From positions 1-6,152 of the forward strand of contig CALJBY010000077.1 of NCBI GenBank assembly GCA_938024025.1: a DNA stretch of 6,152 bases, read 5' to 3'. The position numbers and the translations under genes were made by a program. Shown here in pieces: positions 5,223 to 6,152 of this stretch. This DNA comes from an uncultured bacterium. GTDB lineage: Bacteria > Desulfobacterota > WTBG01. The number at the start of each line of letters is the position of its first letter. The stretch's first letter is position 1. The notes beneath the pieces were generated by a model. It saw nothing but the letters and a program-made list of their open reading frames with translations, ran no database searches and was not told where the DNA came from.

Positions 5223-6152
5223 ATGACCAAGACAAGAGTCGGCGTCTACATTTGCCATTGCGGTGTAAATATTAAATCAACGGTTGACGTTGACAAGCTC
5301 ACCCAGTTTGCCTCGACCCTGCCCCACGTGTCAGTGGCTAAGGATTATATCTACCTCTGTTCTGACCCTGGTCAGGAGCTGATTCGCAATGACATTAAAG
5401 AACACAATTTGAACCGCATTGTCGTGGCTGCCTGCTCACCCCGCATGCACGAGCCTACCTTCAGAAAAGTCTTGCGAACCTCGGGGATTAATCCCTACTG
5501 CCTGGAAATTGCCAACATCCGCGAGCACTGCAGTTGGGTCCACGAGGACAGTGCTCTGGCAACGAAGAAGGCAGAAAGTATTCTTGCGGCTACCGTAGCA
5601 AAAACCAGCCTCCTCGAACCCCTTGAGGAAAAAGAAGTCGATGTCATTCCCCGGGCCCTCGTCATCGGCGGTGGAATCGCCGGTATCCAGACTGCCCTTG
5701 ACATCGCCGACACCGGTTATAAAGTCTACCTGGTGGAGAAAGAACCGAGTATTGGCGGCCACATGATGCAGCTCGATAAAACCTTTCCCACCCTTGATTG
5801 CTCCGCCTGTATCCTGACACCCAAAATGTCAGACGTGGGTAACCACCCCAACATTGAGCTGCTTACCTATTCCGAAATTTCGGAGGTAAAGGGGTATGTC
5901 GGCAACTTTAAGGTCACCATCAAAAAGAAACCCCGCTACATACTCGAAGACAAGTGTAACGGTTGTGGTAACTGCGTTTCATACTGCCCGGTGGAAATGG
6001 ACGATCCCTTTAATATGAATCTCTCCAGAACCAAGTGTCTCTACATCCCCTTTCCCCAGGCAGTCCCTGCCTGTTACGTCATCAATCCCGATTACTGCAG
6101 ATACACCCTGCGCAGGGAGTGTAAACAGTGCGAACCGGTATGCAAGGATTTA
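5223..6152 (+). CDS. hdrA: HdrA-like FAD/Fe-S electron-transfer subunit, 3' truncated by window end (BamE-like)
   Basis: HdrA is the flavin hub of heterodisulfide-reductase-type complexes and the site of electron bifurcation; BamE of the class II benzoyl-CoA reductase complex is an HdrA homologue. The 310 codons visible have no stop, so the gene continues beyond the window. The N-terminal domain carries C11, C13 (CHCG), C46 and C71 (ACSPRMHEPTF), typical HdrA cysteines that can bind a [4Fe-4S] cluster. The FAD-binding motif GGGIAG is at 149-154 with the thioredoxin-reductase-like fold after it, including GGHMMQLDKTFPTLDC and C193/C196 in DCSACILTPKM. A ferredoxin-type insert starts at C245 (CxxCxxCxxxCP: C245, C248, C251, C255), followed by C272, C284, C292, C300, C303 and C307. 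The start is fixed by an in-frame TGA at 5193 with no other start codon between. No in-frame TGA suggests selenocysteine in this part. HdrA family membership is certain; the partner complex is inferred from neighbours. Confidence 0.93.
   Translation, partial: MTKTRVGVYICHCGVNIKSTVDVDKLTQFASTLPHVSVAKDYIYLCSDPGQELIRNDIKEHNLNRIVVAACSPRMHEPTFRKVLRTSGINPYCLEIANIREHCSWVHEDSALATKKAESILAATVAKTSLLEPLEEKEVDVIPRALVIGGGIAGIQTALDIADTGYKVYLVEKEPSIGGHMMQLDKTFPTLDCSACILTPKMSDVGNHPNIELLTYSEISEVKGYVGNFKVTIKKKPRYILEDKCNGCGNCVSYCPVEMDDPFNMNLSRTKCLYIPFPQAVPACYVINPDYCRYTLRRECKQCEPVCKDL

Noticed and set aside
4832..5230. Reverse-strand ORF of 132 codons
   Set aside because: It lies opposite the well-supported HdrCB gene, has low-complexity Ser-rich translation with no domain, and lacks its own signals. 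The same holds for the reverse ORFs at 541-858, 2117-2449 and 5436-5762.
5223..6152. Selenocysteine codon in HdrA
   Set aside because: No in-frame TGA occurs in the visible 310 codons; the positions where Sec might be expected encode Cys.

Overview
The window reads as part of a catabolic operon from a strictly anaerobic bacterium. All five genes are on the + strand: a UbiD-family (de)carboxylase, a tungsten-type aldehyde:ferredoxin oxidoreductase (AOR family), a polyferredoxin-like electron-transfer subunit, an HdrC-HdrB fusion, and the first 310 codons of an HdrA-like flavoprotein that runs off the end. Good Shine-Dalgarno sites and a near-consensus sigma70 promoter point to a bacterium. The density of oxygen-sensitive Fe-S proteins and the Hdr-type proteins suggest a Desulfobacterota-like sulfate reducer or syntroph. 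That placement is inference; no taxonomic marker is present.

Layout: positions 1-234 are non-coding and carry two small palindromes, a promoter (TTGACA, 17 nt, TATAAG) and a ribosome binding site. The UbiD-family gene is at 235-1608. An 86-nt AT-rich gap without a visible terminator leads to the AOR gene at 1695-3521. The ferredoxin is at 3568-3984, the HdrCB fusion at 4011-5138, and, after an 84-nt gap, HdrA at 5223 to the window end.

The last four genes have the same order and domain types as bamB-bamC-bamD-bamE of the class II (tungsten) benzoyl-CoA reductase complex. There BamB is the W enzyme, BamC its Fe-S partner, BamD HdrD-like and BamE HdrA-like. The W subunit here, however, has the length (608 aa) and recognisable active-site residues of a classical AOR. 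It could therefore be either a Bam-type ring reductase or an aldehyde/carboxylate oxidoreductase wired to an Hdr module. In both cases the expected electron path is HdrA flavin to the HdrCB Fe-S centres, to the ferredoxin subunit, to the [4Fe-4S]/W-pterin site, probably driven by flavin-based electron bifurcation.

The most interesting feature is the UbiD-family enzyme at the head of this module. Its prenylated-FMN catalytic triad and metal ligands are intact. A working hypothesis is that UbiD interconverts an (aromatic) compound and its carboxylic acid, and the W enzyme reduces or oxidises that acid or a derivative. No gene for UbiX, a CoA ligase or a transporter is in the window, so the substrate cannot be named.
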